DNA of 64,000 nt from Monosiga brevicollis MX1 (Eukaryota; Opisthokonta; Choanoflagellata; Craspedida; Salpingoecidae): contig NW_001865041.1 of the NCBI RefSeq assembly GCF_000002865.3, positions 1,626,611 to 1,690,610 on the forward strand, in the 5' to 3' direction. Positions 10,499 to 21,928 of the stretch are shown here, in pieces (position 1 is the stretch's first letter; every line of letters begins with the position of its first letter). Under the pieces are notes generated by a model. That model worked only from the letters and a program-made list of their open reading frames with translations. It was not told where the DNA came from and searched no databases. A program made the position numbers and the translations under genes.

Positions 10499-13449
10499 TC
10501 ACGTACTCTCGTCATATTGGTAGGCGCCGACCGCCAAAAAGCCGTCCGCACTCGCCAGTCCGCTGCCAAAGTAGTCGTAGGAGATGCCCTCGTCATGTTG
10601 GAAGCTCTTCGTGTAAGACCACGAGTCATCGGCGAGACGATTATACTTGTATACAACGCCGACGTAGGGCGCACTGTTCCCAGAAGAGTCGGTGCGATGG
10701 CGCTCCGAGGCGAGATACAAGATGTTGCCATCCGCGCTCAGGTCCATGGACATGCCCAGATAATCATAGGACACATTGCGCGTGAGGGTGTCAACCAGGC
10801 GCCAAGCCGAACCGTTGTAGCGGAACACGTCCACGTTGCCGTGATAGGTGCCTGTAGCGCTCGAGTCTGAGTAGGGCGCGCTCACAAAGATTGTGTCGCT
10901 GTAATATAGGACGGCCCAACCAAAATAGTCGGAAGACGCCTGTACCTCCCGCGTCAGCATGGCCTGAACAGCATAGCTTTGGTTGTTGGTGCGGGTAAAT
11001 GTTACCGCGGCACCAGTGTAAGTTGCTGAACCGGTGTGATATTGAACGCCAGCCACAAAGTTGTTTTTGTTTGTTCGATCAAAGGCCAGTGAGCCATGCT
11101 GATAGCCAATGCGCTCGTTGGTCTTGGCGCCGGCCAAGTAGATGGGAGCTTGGTTCAGCACCCACTCTCCGGAGCTCGCATTCTTAGCGTATACAATCAG
11201 CGATCCCGTGTTGATGGCAGTCGAGTTCTCATCGTTGGGGCAGCTAAAAACAAATACGTCATCCTTGATCGCAACGGCACGTCCGCAGTCGTCCAGGTAA
11301 TTGGGTGATGGGTGCGTTACCCGTTGCTTTTGGACAAATTGACCAGTCGCGTTGCGTTCAAACACCCAAACAGCACCAGTGCGAGTTGCAGAACTAGTAC
11401 TCGCGCCAAAGTAATAGCCGCCAACGATAAGAACATCACCGTCAATGGCCACAGAACCACCTATTACGGCGAGACAACGTGAATGTGGGAAAATGGGTGG
11501 GTAAAAGAAGTGACAAAACCGGGCAGGCAATAGAATAATGTCGACAAACAGGTCATGGGCAGGGCGGCAGGCGGGGGCGCAAACAAACCAAAGGAGGTCC
11601 CAGCATAGATGTTGCTAGCCGCAGGCATCAATTTTTGAAGGAGCACATAGGTCTCTGCTTCGGGATTCACCTCCCATACGTAGACAGCCCCCACTTGGTG
11701 ACCATAGGCGCCGCACACCACCGTTGTGCCATCAGCGTCACACGCACTGTACATGGCAAAAACCAGAATCAGAGCCATGGAGGCAACGTGAGCACAGGAG
11801 CTTGGAGAAACCGGCGATGCGCAGACAGAAATAATATAGAACTTGGGAGAGCAACATAGCGTGCCACCCGTTTTGCAAACAAAGTTTGAGATACGTACGA
11901 GCCAAGGTAGTCGTAGGAGGCAGCATCTGGTACCAGAAGCTTGAAGCTAAGATCCGCTCCTAGGTCTGCCTCCAACAGGCTCTTGGCGATACCCATGCGC
12001 GTCGGTGCTTGTTGGAGGGTCTGATTCACAGCGGCACTCAAAGATTGAGCGTCGGCAAGCACGCCATACGAACTATCCACGGCTGTCTGAAGCTCGTCGA
12101 CAATGCCACTGGTAGCGGTACCAAGGGCCAACTCAGCTGCCACGATTGTGTCGTTGGCTTGCTGCGCAAAGGTGCTGGAAACGTTGGCCATGGCATCCAA
12201 GGTGGCGTTGGCTGCAGATTGAAACGCATTGTTGGCCTGCACTTCGGCCGTGACCTGCGCCGTCAAGTTAGCGATAAAGGTGGTGGTAGCGTTATCCATG
12301 CGGGCGGCATGGGATGCAGCGTTGGCAATGGCATCGGCCAGCATGGTTTTAAGGGTCTGTACGTCAGCATCAATGCCATCGGGAAGCTGTTTTATTAATT
12401 TTTTGAGAAAAACAAAAACAAAAACCAAGCGCAGAATAGAGTGGGTGAGTGTGTGTACTGGGGTATCAAGGGCGGGGCCGAGCAGCACGGAGCGCAGCAG
12501 GGTCTGGCACGTACTGCAGAGACGGCGGTGCGGAGTGCATCAATGTCGTTGTTGATGATGGCGTCAAAAAGGGACATGTCAGCAAGGAGCTGCTGAGCAT
12601 CATCTGCAATCTGTTGGAGAATGCACGTGTCATGAGCGCCCAGACTTTCAATGCCTTGGGCAGGCGGATTCGCTTGTGGTGGGAGGGTCTTTGAAGACGA
12701 CTGTTGTGCGCCAAGGGTTCGAACCTGGGCAAAGCGGGCGGTCACGGCTTCGGCATTGGAATGATACAGCGTGCGCTGGGCAATGAAGGTGTCGAAGATC
12801 TATCAAAGGCACAGGGATTACGACAGGGTTCGCGGGGTGTACCAACGTGAGTGAGCGAGTGAGCGGTGGTATCAGCCATCGGAGGGCTGGAGCGGGGCCG
12901 CGTGCCTACATTGTCAAGGTTGGCCTTGGCATCGTTGGCCTCGGTTGTGGCGGTGGCAATGTCGGCCATGAGCTGCTCTTGAATGGCCATTTCGTTGGCA
13001 ATGGCCTATCAAGTGGACGCAGGTCGGAAGTGAAGCGAGGCCTGGGGCTTGTGTGACAGGGGTGGGAAAGGCGACCGATACGGGTATGGGTGGCTAGCCA
13101 TGTCCATGCAAACCAACCGTCAGCAGTTCTTGAGGGGAGATGGTATCATCGCCGATCGCAAAGGTAACACCATTGCTATCAGCAGTGATGGAAGCGTCGC
13201 TTCCCTTGATCTATTTTACGCACCACCCAGGACCTTGAGGAAGAGGCTGGTTTCAAAGCGAGACTCGTGGCTAAACCAGGCAAGCGGAAGAAATTGTGCA
13301 GTCGGACAAGCGAGCCAAACCTCGAGACCGGAAGAATACAAAGTGACGGCGTCCGAGTTTGCATCCATGTACGGGCGCGGGGGTTCGATGGCTGTGACCA
13401 AGCCGACGGCCAGAGTCAAGGCCAAGCTGGCCATGAGACGTTGAGTCAT
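10499..13449 (-). CDS. secreted coiled-coil plus FG-GAP-like beta-propeller protein
   Basis: A minus-strand, multi-exon gene. ATG at 13449 starts a signal peptide (MTQRLMASLALTLAVGLVTA). A short beta-rich exon is followed by Ala/Gln-rich helical exons at about 12990-11930 (LMADIATATTEANDAKANL; AANATLDAMANVSSTFAQQA), which should form an extended coiled coil carrying NxS/T sites. The C-terminal half (about 11930-10499, stop TGA) consists of repeats that open with YDYLG or YDYFG and continue SVAIDGDVLIVGGYYFG, VGAVYVWEV or ASADGFLAVGAYQYD. This matches the FG-GAP/integrin-alpha-like propeller pattern. No transmembrane segment or anchor is visible, so it is probably extracellular, in matrix or adhesion. 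The ligand is unknown. Confidence 0.75.
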
Positions 13450-13676
13450 GGTGGCAAGCTGATGAGGGAGAAGGTTCTACTATGATGATGCGCCGACTCC
13501 TTGGCCGCAAGGCCAACTAGTTGTTGCAAGTGCAGGCACCGAGCAGGACCAAGCCAAAGAACAATGAGAACGGGTCGCCCCGGCCGTCAAGGCGAACTTG
13601 AGTATCTATCGAGTTGGCCGTGTTCCCCAGCGAGATATTAGGACAAGGGGATGAAGTGCGAGAGCGTGAGAGCGAG

Positions 13677-13679
<3 letters not shown>

Positions 13680-13714
<35 letters not shown>

Positions 13715-13741
13715 ACACACACACACATACACACACATACA

Positions 13742-13777
<36 letters not shown>
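13680..13777 (+). repeat. (CA)n microsatellite
   Basis: About 98 bases of CA with periodic TACA interruptions, just upstream of the start of the minus-strand FG-GAP gene. Confidence 0.95.
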
Positions 13778-14832
13778 ACGGCCGCTTTTGTTCTTAAACT
13801 CTCAATCTCTCAATCTCTCTCTCAAACTCTCACTCTCTCTCAACCTCTCTCAAACTATCTCTCTCTCAATCTCTCAAACTGTGTCTCCACCAAGTGTGGG
13901 ATGTGGGTGATTAGGACGAATGGCACGCCTTAGTGTCAAGTTGCAACGACAGGAGCCTGGTTGGTTTGTTATGGTATTTGGATGCCGTGGTTCTTGGCAC
14001 GGGCTGGTTTTGGTGAGAAGCGCAGGATCTGTTCCTCTGTGCTACAGAGCATCTTCCACGCTTTCCATCGCTTGATCGCGTGCTTTGCGCTGCAATCAAG
14101 AGGGCGCTCTCGTCGCAGTAAGGCGCTCATGGACAGGATCGGGCGTCACTAGAAAGAGAAGAGGGCGCCCGCTTCTTCGAGCCGAGGGGGACAGAGGGGG
14201 TCAAGGAGCTGGGACGCTCGGGGAGCAATCCCGGACAGGATTGGTGCAGTGCAATCAACGCCATCGAAGCAGCACAAATCAGGTGGCGCGAAACAGCAAG
14301 TCGTGCGGGTCGCCAAGATCACAGGGACCGCTGATCCTGTGAGGATGGGTGAGCAGCCCACACGATACCACACCCACACCAATCACTCCATACCGCACAT
14401 GTCTTGTTGTATGTGACCTTGATTCTTGATCCTGGACAGGCTGCCGAACGACGTGCGGCGATTGCGGCCTGGTGACAACGTTCTGCCGCTGTGTTGGATG
14501 TATTCTTGACTGCCCTCCCATCCCCCCCCCCCCCCTCACCCCTGCCCCCCACCCACCCCCACACAAGCCCTTCCCTACACCCTGATGTACCAATTCTACA
14601 AACTCCCATGCTCTTGACCACCACGCCCTCGACGTCACAGACTTCAAATAACACAGCAGCCGCCCGGCGAGCCTCCGCTCTGCTCTTCACGCGCGTCTCC
14701 CTAAGAAGCCCCCTCTGCCATACGAGGAGGCATGTTGATGTGTCACCCCGACCAACCAGGTGTCCCACTGGCCGCAGCACTTTGTGCGTGAGGCTTTAAT
14801 GCAACACTTGTCACACTTTGAACAATATGAAG

Positions 14833-14980
14833 GTGTGATGTACATTACACTTTGTGATTTCTTACCGAATATTGTGCGTCTCAAGACGCTTGTCACTTTG
14901 AAAGCGTGATTCCTATCACACTATCATGAATAATTTATTTTAGATGGGTGGGGTTTACTTTGATAAACAAATGTCATCAT
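14833..14980. promoter_or_regulatory. dyad motifs and ATGTCATCAT upstream of RBFA-like gene
   Basis: Two dyads occur: GTGTGATGTACATTACAC (14833-14850) and GTGATTCCTATCACAC (14906-14921). The decamer ATGTCATCAT follows at 14971-14980. Very similar dyads occur upstream of URB1, and the decamer recurs upstream of other genes. They look like transcription-factor sites, but this rests only on recurrence. Confidence 0.4.
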
Positions 14981-15178
14981 TTTTGTGACCGTCGAGCGCT
15001 GGTCAAACACGCGCGGGGAGAGCTCGTCACGCAACACAGATCGACGGTGCGGTGCTACAGCTGGAGCTGCATGCCGTGGACGGCGCGCACGGTGTCATTA
15101 CCTGGCTGACGTCTTCCGTGTGGGGTTTACTGGTGGTGTTTGAGGTGTTTGAGGTGGTCGACGACAGAACCAGCGAGA

Positions 15179-16917
15179 ATGCGCGCACGCGCCGCCATGG
15201 CCGCGCGCCGGCTGGCAGAATGGCACACGTGTATGCCTCAGGCCCGGCAGCTCGTGACCCGCTCCCCACCCTCAACTTTCAAGGCATTGGTGACTGCCCC
15301 GCTTCTGCGCCCCAACTTCCCACTCACAGTTATGCGCACGGCTTCACGGTACTCAGGCCCTGGGCCAACCGATAGCCACACAGCCCCCGCTACCACCATG
15401 GGGGAGGAGCAAGCAGAAACGCACGCAGATGCGGACGAAGTCGAACTTGGTCCCGACGAGATTGGCCAACTCTTGCTCGAGGCCGGTGTGCCTGAAGAAC
15501 GCATTGAAGCCATTCTACAGGACATGCTTGCCGCACAGGAAGCCGATGGCTTTATTGACGTCGACCAGTACCCAGAACTAGTGGCGCTCATGACTGAGGA
15601 CCAGCCCGCAACGTCAGCCGACGCGCCCTTTGACGAAACATGGCTCGATGCTCCATCACCAGAGGTCGCCGATGCCCTGCAACAACATCAGGAGAACGTT
15701 GAAACGGCTGCACGGGAAAGCCTAGAGGCCCGCATCGCCAAGCTCCCGCGTGAGCAACTCCTCAGCCTGTACGCTGAAATCGAGCAGAGCAACCAACAAC
15801 ACGCTACTCGTGAAGGCTCGAGCTCAGATGACGGCGACCTCGACCTCGACTTGCTTGACCTAGACCTCGATCAGCCTGAAGACAACTCTCCATTTATCAG
15901 GCAGGATATGGCCAAGGATGATGACCTCGACTTTGCCAAGGCGGCTCAGCGGCAGCGCAGCATGCGTGGTCAACTGGGTCGCCTCGATGTGGACGAGCTC
16001 CCGGCTGATGTTCAAGTTGACCTCGACCCCCGCTCCCAGAAGCGCCTTGTCCGCCTTCAAGAGCGTGAGCAAGCCCGCCGGGCCTCGAGTATTCTTGCTG
16101 AGGACGAAGAGCTTGTCGGCAACCCCGATGAGGATCCAGATAAGGCTTGGGTCCACGAGTTGATTGACGACCTACAAGTGGCAGGCGAGGCACGCGCCGC
16201 TGGGAAGCAAGAGACCCCCAAGACACGTCCTGGCGCCGATGATGCCGTATCTGAGTTTTCCTTGGGCCGCTTGCCTGATGATCGTGTTCGCGAGCGCGAA
16301 GAGTGGCAACGCAGCGTCAGCCATGCCCGCTCCGCCGAAACCATGTACCAGGCCGTACTCACACTCATCTTTCGCGATCGAATCATTCCGGGTCTCGTCG
16401 GAACTTCGCTGGAAATCATGCCGGTCAGCCCGTGCTTACGTCCCGCGTGTGCTTGTTGAGCTCCGTCTGCCGTCGCTCCGCCTACGCCTACGCCTGTTTG
16501 CACCCGCCTCATGCACCTTAAAAACCCCCACCCGCGTACCCGTTCGATTAGCCGGAGATCTCTCGGTCGCGCGCCAAGGTCGTGATTCCCTGGCAGGTTT
16601 CCAACCATGCCGAGGTTTGTCTAGCGTTGACACACATCCCATCACATTGCCAGAACCGAGCCATCGACCCGCTTGCTGCCCGGCAACTCACCGGTCCTTT
16701 GTGCCCTCACTCTGTGTTCATGTGCCCTTGTCGCCCACAGGAGGAAGCCGTTGCAGCTGAGTTGAAAAGGGCAGAAAAGCGTCTGCGACGTCACATCGCC
16801 CAAGGCCTGAACCTCAAGCGGACTCCAGCCATTGTTTTTCGCCGGACAGCAGCCCGGGAAAGACAAGCTGAAATGGACGCTCTCTTTGAAGAAATTCACC
16901 GCCGCGAGGGCTGGTAA
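15179..16917 (+). CDS. mitochondrial ribosome-binding factor A-like protein with acidic N-terminal extension
   Basis: Deduced exons are 15179-16423, 16552-16596 and 16741-16917. The last exon carries the clearest RbfA signature (LRRHIAQGLNLKRTPAIVF, then EMDALFEEIHRREGW and stop), and the 45-base middle exon supplies the RAKVVIPW strand of the small KH-like fold. The start MRARAAMAARRL is followed by about 60 Arg/Ser-rich residues lacking acids, as expected of a mitochondrial presequence. RbfA proteins bind the small ribosomal subunit and help mature its rRNA. The long acidic insert of about 330 residues (for example DLDLDLLDLDLD) is far larger than in bacterial RbfA and has no recognised domain. 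The donor at 16424 (GTCAGC) is unusual, so that junction is the weakest part. Confidence 0.72.
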
Positions 16918-17242
16918 TTGGGGGTGATCTTATGCTTCTAGATACCTCCTTGGCTCTCTATCCTTGGGTCTCATCGAGGCTCGACATCAATTTAATTGAT
17001 ATGCAACACTGGACGACCGCGGGCATGGACGCTCTGTGCCATCTTTTCTCGAGCAGAAATCAGCTTTGTTTTCAAGACTGAAACTGAGCCAGCTCCTGTC
17101 GTAGCTCCGTGCATCTGCCATAAAAGAAAACGTTGCCACACGCAACGGCAAGCAATATTGAGAGTTGTCCCAGCAAGGTTTCCAAGAGTCTTTGTCGCTG
17201 TATACACGATTGGCGCTTCAGGCGTATGACACGACCCAACAC

Positions 17243-20200
17243 TCACCGAGCCTGAGAGGCGGGCTGAGCTTGCCCGACCCGATGTAGCGTTTGCATGGTG
17301 TCAGCCACGCGCTGGCGTAGCAGTGCCATGCTTGGTGAGGGCGCTGCCCACCAGGTTGTCGGGATGCAGCGTAGTAAGTGCACAAAGAAACCGCAGGCTG
17401 CCACAACATCCACGGCATGCCCTAGAGCGCCATGAACTCGATTTGCCAGCAGCTGTGCAAACCAAAGCACCAACGCGGGTGTCTGCGGTGAGTCATCGAA
17501 TCAAGAAAAGAAGACGCGCCCGCACGCGCCTAGAGCCCACCTGCTCGGCGACGCAACGTTGGAGGTCTGACAGTGATACAACAGGTGCCCAAGCCAACAT
17601 GTTTTGCATGATCTAAGAGCAGACCAGGGATACACACACGACGCAGCGCATGAGCAAACTCCCGCCTGCCTGTCCACCAAAATTTCTACCTGAATGGGCT
17701 GATCAAAGCACATTGACACACCTTGAGGCAGAGGCCGTTCTGGTACGCCTGGAGCGCCGTGGCCTCGGGACAACGCGCATAAGCTTCGGGTGGAAAGATG
17801 CTAACGCCCACAAACTCTTGCACGGCCCGTCGTAGTCGCGCTACCGCGGCCGCGTGCAGTTGTTGACGCGTAGCGCTTCCTTCACCGATTTCAAAGTCAT
17901 GGACCACGCCGGCGCACGTAGCCACCAGCGTCGATGTCTGTGTGGGGTCGCATGGGCGTGATATCAGCTCGTCAAAACACACACGCAACATTGGTAAATC
18001 CCAGCCTCAGCTATAGTTGCACGTACCTGCTCTTGCGAAAAAATGTCATAAACAAACTCGATAAAGCCAGCCAACTTGGGCAAGACCACTGCCTCGACCA
18101 CCTTGGGTACGACATTCTCATCGGGATCACCTGCTGGCTGTGGGATTCAACAATGTCCCGGAGGGCAAAATTGAGCGGGTATGTAAACATCTGAGAAGGC
18201 TGGGAATGATGCTCGCGCACGTATACATATTAATGCCTGCACTTCTCCACTTACCGGCGGTTGACCGTCAGGAAGGGCACCAAAGGCCAAAACATCTTGC
18301 ATCCAGGGCATGGTGTGCACGGGGGGTGCGCTGGGATCGATGGGAAACCACTCGAGAAGCTACGTGCCAACAAGCACTGAGTCTTGGACCCGTTACATGG
18401 TTTTTGTCCTTGTGTGTTTGTGTGTCGTGCATGGGGGGAAGGAGGGGAAAGGGATGCTATCTGCTGATGCTGATCGCGAGTGGTGGGGCACGTCTCTAGA
18501 GTTCTGCAGGCATCCACCAGAACAGGACCAAAAAAAGCGATAGAAACGAACCTTGAGGGTGACAAATGGTTGGAAGATTTTCACCACAGATTCGCTCACA
18601 AAAGCATCACGGTAGGCGGCCGGGTACCGATGCTTCCATGTCTCAAACTGGCCTCCGATGGCAGGAATGCTGGCAAAGTCATCCACCACGTCGCTCATGA
18701 CCGATTCACCCTGACCATAAGATGACATGTGAGCGCCAATAAGTACGACGGATGAGGCAGTCGCTGTTCTTGCCCCGAGGTAAAGCAGCGCCAAGCTCTG
18801 GGAAGCGACAGACCTGAAGGAGCAACGATCGACGCGCTGTCTGATACTTGTTCAGTTGGGCCGGGGTGAGCTCATCGTCAAGTGGCAGGCTACCAGCATC
18901 CCCAGCCGCAGCAAACACTTCTGGACGACGCAGCCGCCAGTGTGTCAAACGAGCCTGTTGATCAGACGACAACGTTTGATGTCCTTGCAGCTGGTCTGAC
19001 ACAGATTGCTGGGAGAGCAATCCCCACATGGGTGCCGGCAACGATGAGGACTGTCACGCAAACATCCCCACTACGCGCTGCTTTCTGGAGTACCCCCCTT
19101 GGACAGACACATTTGTGTACGCACCTGCCAAGCTGCAAGATCTTGGCGGCGTCGCTCGCTGAGCATGTCGGCTTGCTCTTTGCAAGCAGCATGCACCTGG
19201 CTTTCCAAATCTTGGATGGCCGGGACCTAAAGCAACCAGGATGTCACACCAGGTGCATCAGCAGCCGAATCAGCGAGTAATAGTTGAGAGGGGTGGGCAA
19301 AGTTGAAGACAAAGCGGGTAACTTTTCCCGCCTAGACCAACGCACGTGGGCATCAAGGCAAGCCAGAAGATCACGCAGGAAGAAGCGCATCTCCTGAAAA
19401 AAGTTGAAGCGAGCAGCAACAGCCTCGGCCTCGGTCTTTTCATGTGGAAGTCTGCCACAGATGCCAACGGGGATGAGACATGAGTGGGCATGGCCAAAGC
19501 TAGACGCCAACACTTTTGGCCCAGTCGGCGGGTCACAGCCAGGATAGTTGGAGTGCCCGCGTGCCGAGACGTGGTATGCCACCCACCGCTCTTCGAGGGC
19601 TTGGATGTCATGATCGATGCGGCGTGCATGCAACAGATGTCCTTGGTGAACTTCGTGCATGCGCTCCTGCGTGAGACGTAAATCTCGCAATCGGGCAGCC
19701 ACGTCCACCTAAAGACCGCCACGGTTCCAACCGCCGCGTGCCCATCGTCATGTACACAAGCGTGGATAGATGAGCTGCTGTCGTAGCCAACACCAAGCTT
19801 GCTGAACCACCAAGACTTGCATACCTGGGGCCGGACGGTTTCAGGGCCCTCTTGCTGGTCTGAGGTGGCAAGGTGAGCCGTGCCGTTCGTATAGACCACG
19901 GTTTTTCGAACGCCCGCAGCCTGTTGTCGGCGGTCCCACCCTCGAGTGGCCTCGGGCATGGGCAAGTCTTCCGGATCCGATGAGGTGGTGGCCATGCTGT
20001 CCGCGATCTAAAAGAGAGACAATCCAGATGTGAGACATGCTGGTCAACATGAGTTTGTCAATAAAAAAAAGGGGGGCTCAACGTCCCATACACATTGTGG
20101 ACCTTGAGTGCAAATGTCAGTGGCGCCCCTTTCTAACCTGACGGCGGCGGTCATCTCGGTTATCACGACGGGCAGCTTGATCGAAGGAGAGGTTTTGGGA

Positions 20201-21280
20201 CACCAGGTCTTGATCATCATCAAGATCATCATTCTCTTCCAGCAGCCGTGAACGTGCAGCGCTACAGCACGAGAAACACGAGAAACAATGCACAAGATCG
20301 CCCAGGCGTGAGGGGTAAGCAGCGAGAGAGGAGCGATGGGCCAGGAGGAATTGCACAGCGTACGATGACTGCTTGGATGGTGGTTGATTGTCATCGAGGG
20401 GAATGAAATCTTGCTGCTCACGAGCAGCGCGACGCCGTTCGCGCGCACGACTAATGTCCTCCGAAGTTGGAATGGCTGTGGTGCTGGGGACTGGTGCGGT
20501 TGGTGCAACCTCCGCGGCGGGCTCCAGCTCCTCGTCTGGTAGCGTAGACAAATTTTCGGGAGGGCGCTGCTGTCTATCCATGCCCCACAGCAAGGGGGGG
20601 ATGAAGCAGCGTCGGAGTGAGATGAGCGGGTGAGCGGGACCGTTGGTATAGCGGCTATTCAGACGAGCGCGTAGCCAAGCAGGAGACGGACTGTTGTCGC
20701 AGTTCAGAGAGGGCGGCACTCGAGTAGCTGCCAGACGATTGGAATGCGGTGCCAAGAGAAGGTCCGCCCGCTGCTCCTGGAGCGACATCATCTAGGTTGG
20801 TACTCTGCGGTACGCGGAGTTTGGATCGCTTGGCAAACTTGCGCGATTCGCGCGTCTTCTTGACAACAAACGTCGGCGTATCATCTGCGCAGTACGCCCA
20901 GTATCCCGGTGAGTGGGGGTATTCAGGTTGGATATTTCATGTGCGGCCATCGTTCGTAGGGTGGCGCAGAGCCGTACCTGCAGTCTCTTCGTCGGCAAAC
21001 GTGAGCATAGACGTGGTGCGAGCCTGCAAAAAATGTAAAGAGGCCGTTCAAAGAGATGGCAAAACGTGAGGCATGATGAAGGGTGCTCATTCCAACACGG
21101 CAGGCGCACCCGGTTTGGACCATGTGGAAAGGAGAAGTTGAAATATGATACCTTGGATCGGGAGCCGGCATCGTCACCAGGCTTTTTGTTGCGCTTTTTT
21201 TTCTTCATCATCACGGGCACCGGGGCCACATCGCCCTCATCTGTGGGCGCCATGTTCTGACAGTCGGCTTGTCGACTCAA
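17243..21280 (-). CDS. PAXBP1: PAXBP1/GCFC-family nuclear protein (GC-rich sequence DNA-binding factor-like)
   Basis: A minus-strand gene with many short exons. The N-terminus (ATG at 21280 or 21253) is Lys-rich. Next come ARTTSMLTFADEETA and DDTPTFVVKKTRESRKFAKR, matching the conserved start of PAXBP1. The central coiled coil is at about 19700-19400 (ARLRDLRLTQERMHEVHQGH) and is followed by RFNFFQEMRFFLRDLL, a hallmark of the family. The GCFC domain follows: VPAIQDLESQVHAACKEQ, DVVDDFASIPAIGGQFETWK, YRDAFVSESVVKIFQPFV, VVPKVVEAVVLPKLAGFIEF and a final segment ending at 17243. Relatives act in the nucleus with spliceosome disassembly or chromatin factors; the precise role here is inferred. 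It diverges from the small secreted-protein gene at 21929. Confidence 0.88.
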
Positions 21281-21552
21281 AACTCAACTCAACCCCGCCG
21301 TCCCGTGTCAGCAGCCCCGAACCCACACACTAAACGCCTGCTTCGTTCAAGTCCGTTGCGCCTGTATCGTTCCTTGCTCGCAGCGCCAGTTCGCCGTCCA
21401 ATCCACCCGCGTGTATCTCAGCCCTGTTTCTGCCGCCGTCGCCACTGCCAAATCAACAACGGCTTGACCGTCAAATGCACGCACTTGAACCACAAACGGC
21501 GACGACACGGCACGATGCTTCTTGTTCCCCAAAAAATAGGAAATCGGCCCTT

Positions 21553-21627
21553 TGTCAGATATTTTATTTTGAGGAATGTCATCATATTCTTTAATATCAC
21601 TTTGTTCGTCAAACAGGATGATGACAT
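21553..21627. promoter_or_regulatory. inverted ATGTCATCAT pair and TGTCAGAT between divergent genes
   Basis: ATGTCATCAT at 21576-21585 and its exact reverse complement at 21618-21627 face each other 32 bases apart, with TGTCAGAT at 21553-21560. They lie between the starts of the PAXBP1-like gene (minus) and the secreted-protein gene (plus). A shared bidirectional promoter is an inference. Confidence 0.4.
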
Positions 21628-21641
21628 TGTTGCAACGACGT

Positions 21642-21643
<2 letters not shown>

Positions 21644-21725
<82 letters not shown>

Positions 21726-21803
21726 NNNNNNNNNNNNNNNNNNNNNNNNNNNNNNNNNNNNNNNNNNNNNNNNNNGTGTGTGTGTGTGTGTTGTGTGTGA
21801 CGT

Positions 21804-21888
<85 letters not shown>
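21644..21888 (+). repeat. (TG)n microsatellite split by an assembly gap
   Basis: Pure TG on both sides of a 50-N gap at 21726-21775. The phrase GACGTCTCTGTGTG occurs both at the left entry of the repeat (about 21639) and again right of the gap (about 21798). One repeat locus may therefore have been placed twice. Confidence 0.9.
21726..21775. other. assembly gap of 50 Ns
   Basis: Exactly 50 Ns inside the TG repeat; the true length is unknown. Confidence 0.99.
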
Positions 21889-21890
<2 letters not shown>

Positions 21891-21928
21891 GCCAATCTCT
21901 GGGGACTCTTCCGCAGTGAGTTGACAAG

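Larger units (their letters stand above)
13450..15178. other. intergenic region with CA tracts and dyad motifs
   Basis: I see no gene. A (CA)n tract with TACA interruptions fills 13680-13777, CTCTCAA-type repeats follow to about 13880, and C-rich sequence with a 15-base C run lies at 14521-14560. The segment 14790-14995 is AT-rich and holds two inverted-repeat motifs and the decamer ATGTCATCAT, all a few hundred bases upstream of the RBFA-like gene. Confidence 0.6.

Noticed and set aside
12712-12728. GGGTTCGAACCTGG, resembling a tRNA T-arm
   Set aside because: No matching acceptor, D or anticodon arms nearby, and it lies in a coding exon of the FG-GAP gene.
14521-14799. Pro/Ser/Thr-rich plus-strand frame after the C run
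   Set aside because: Low-complexity translation without a start context or a continuing exon.
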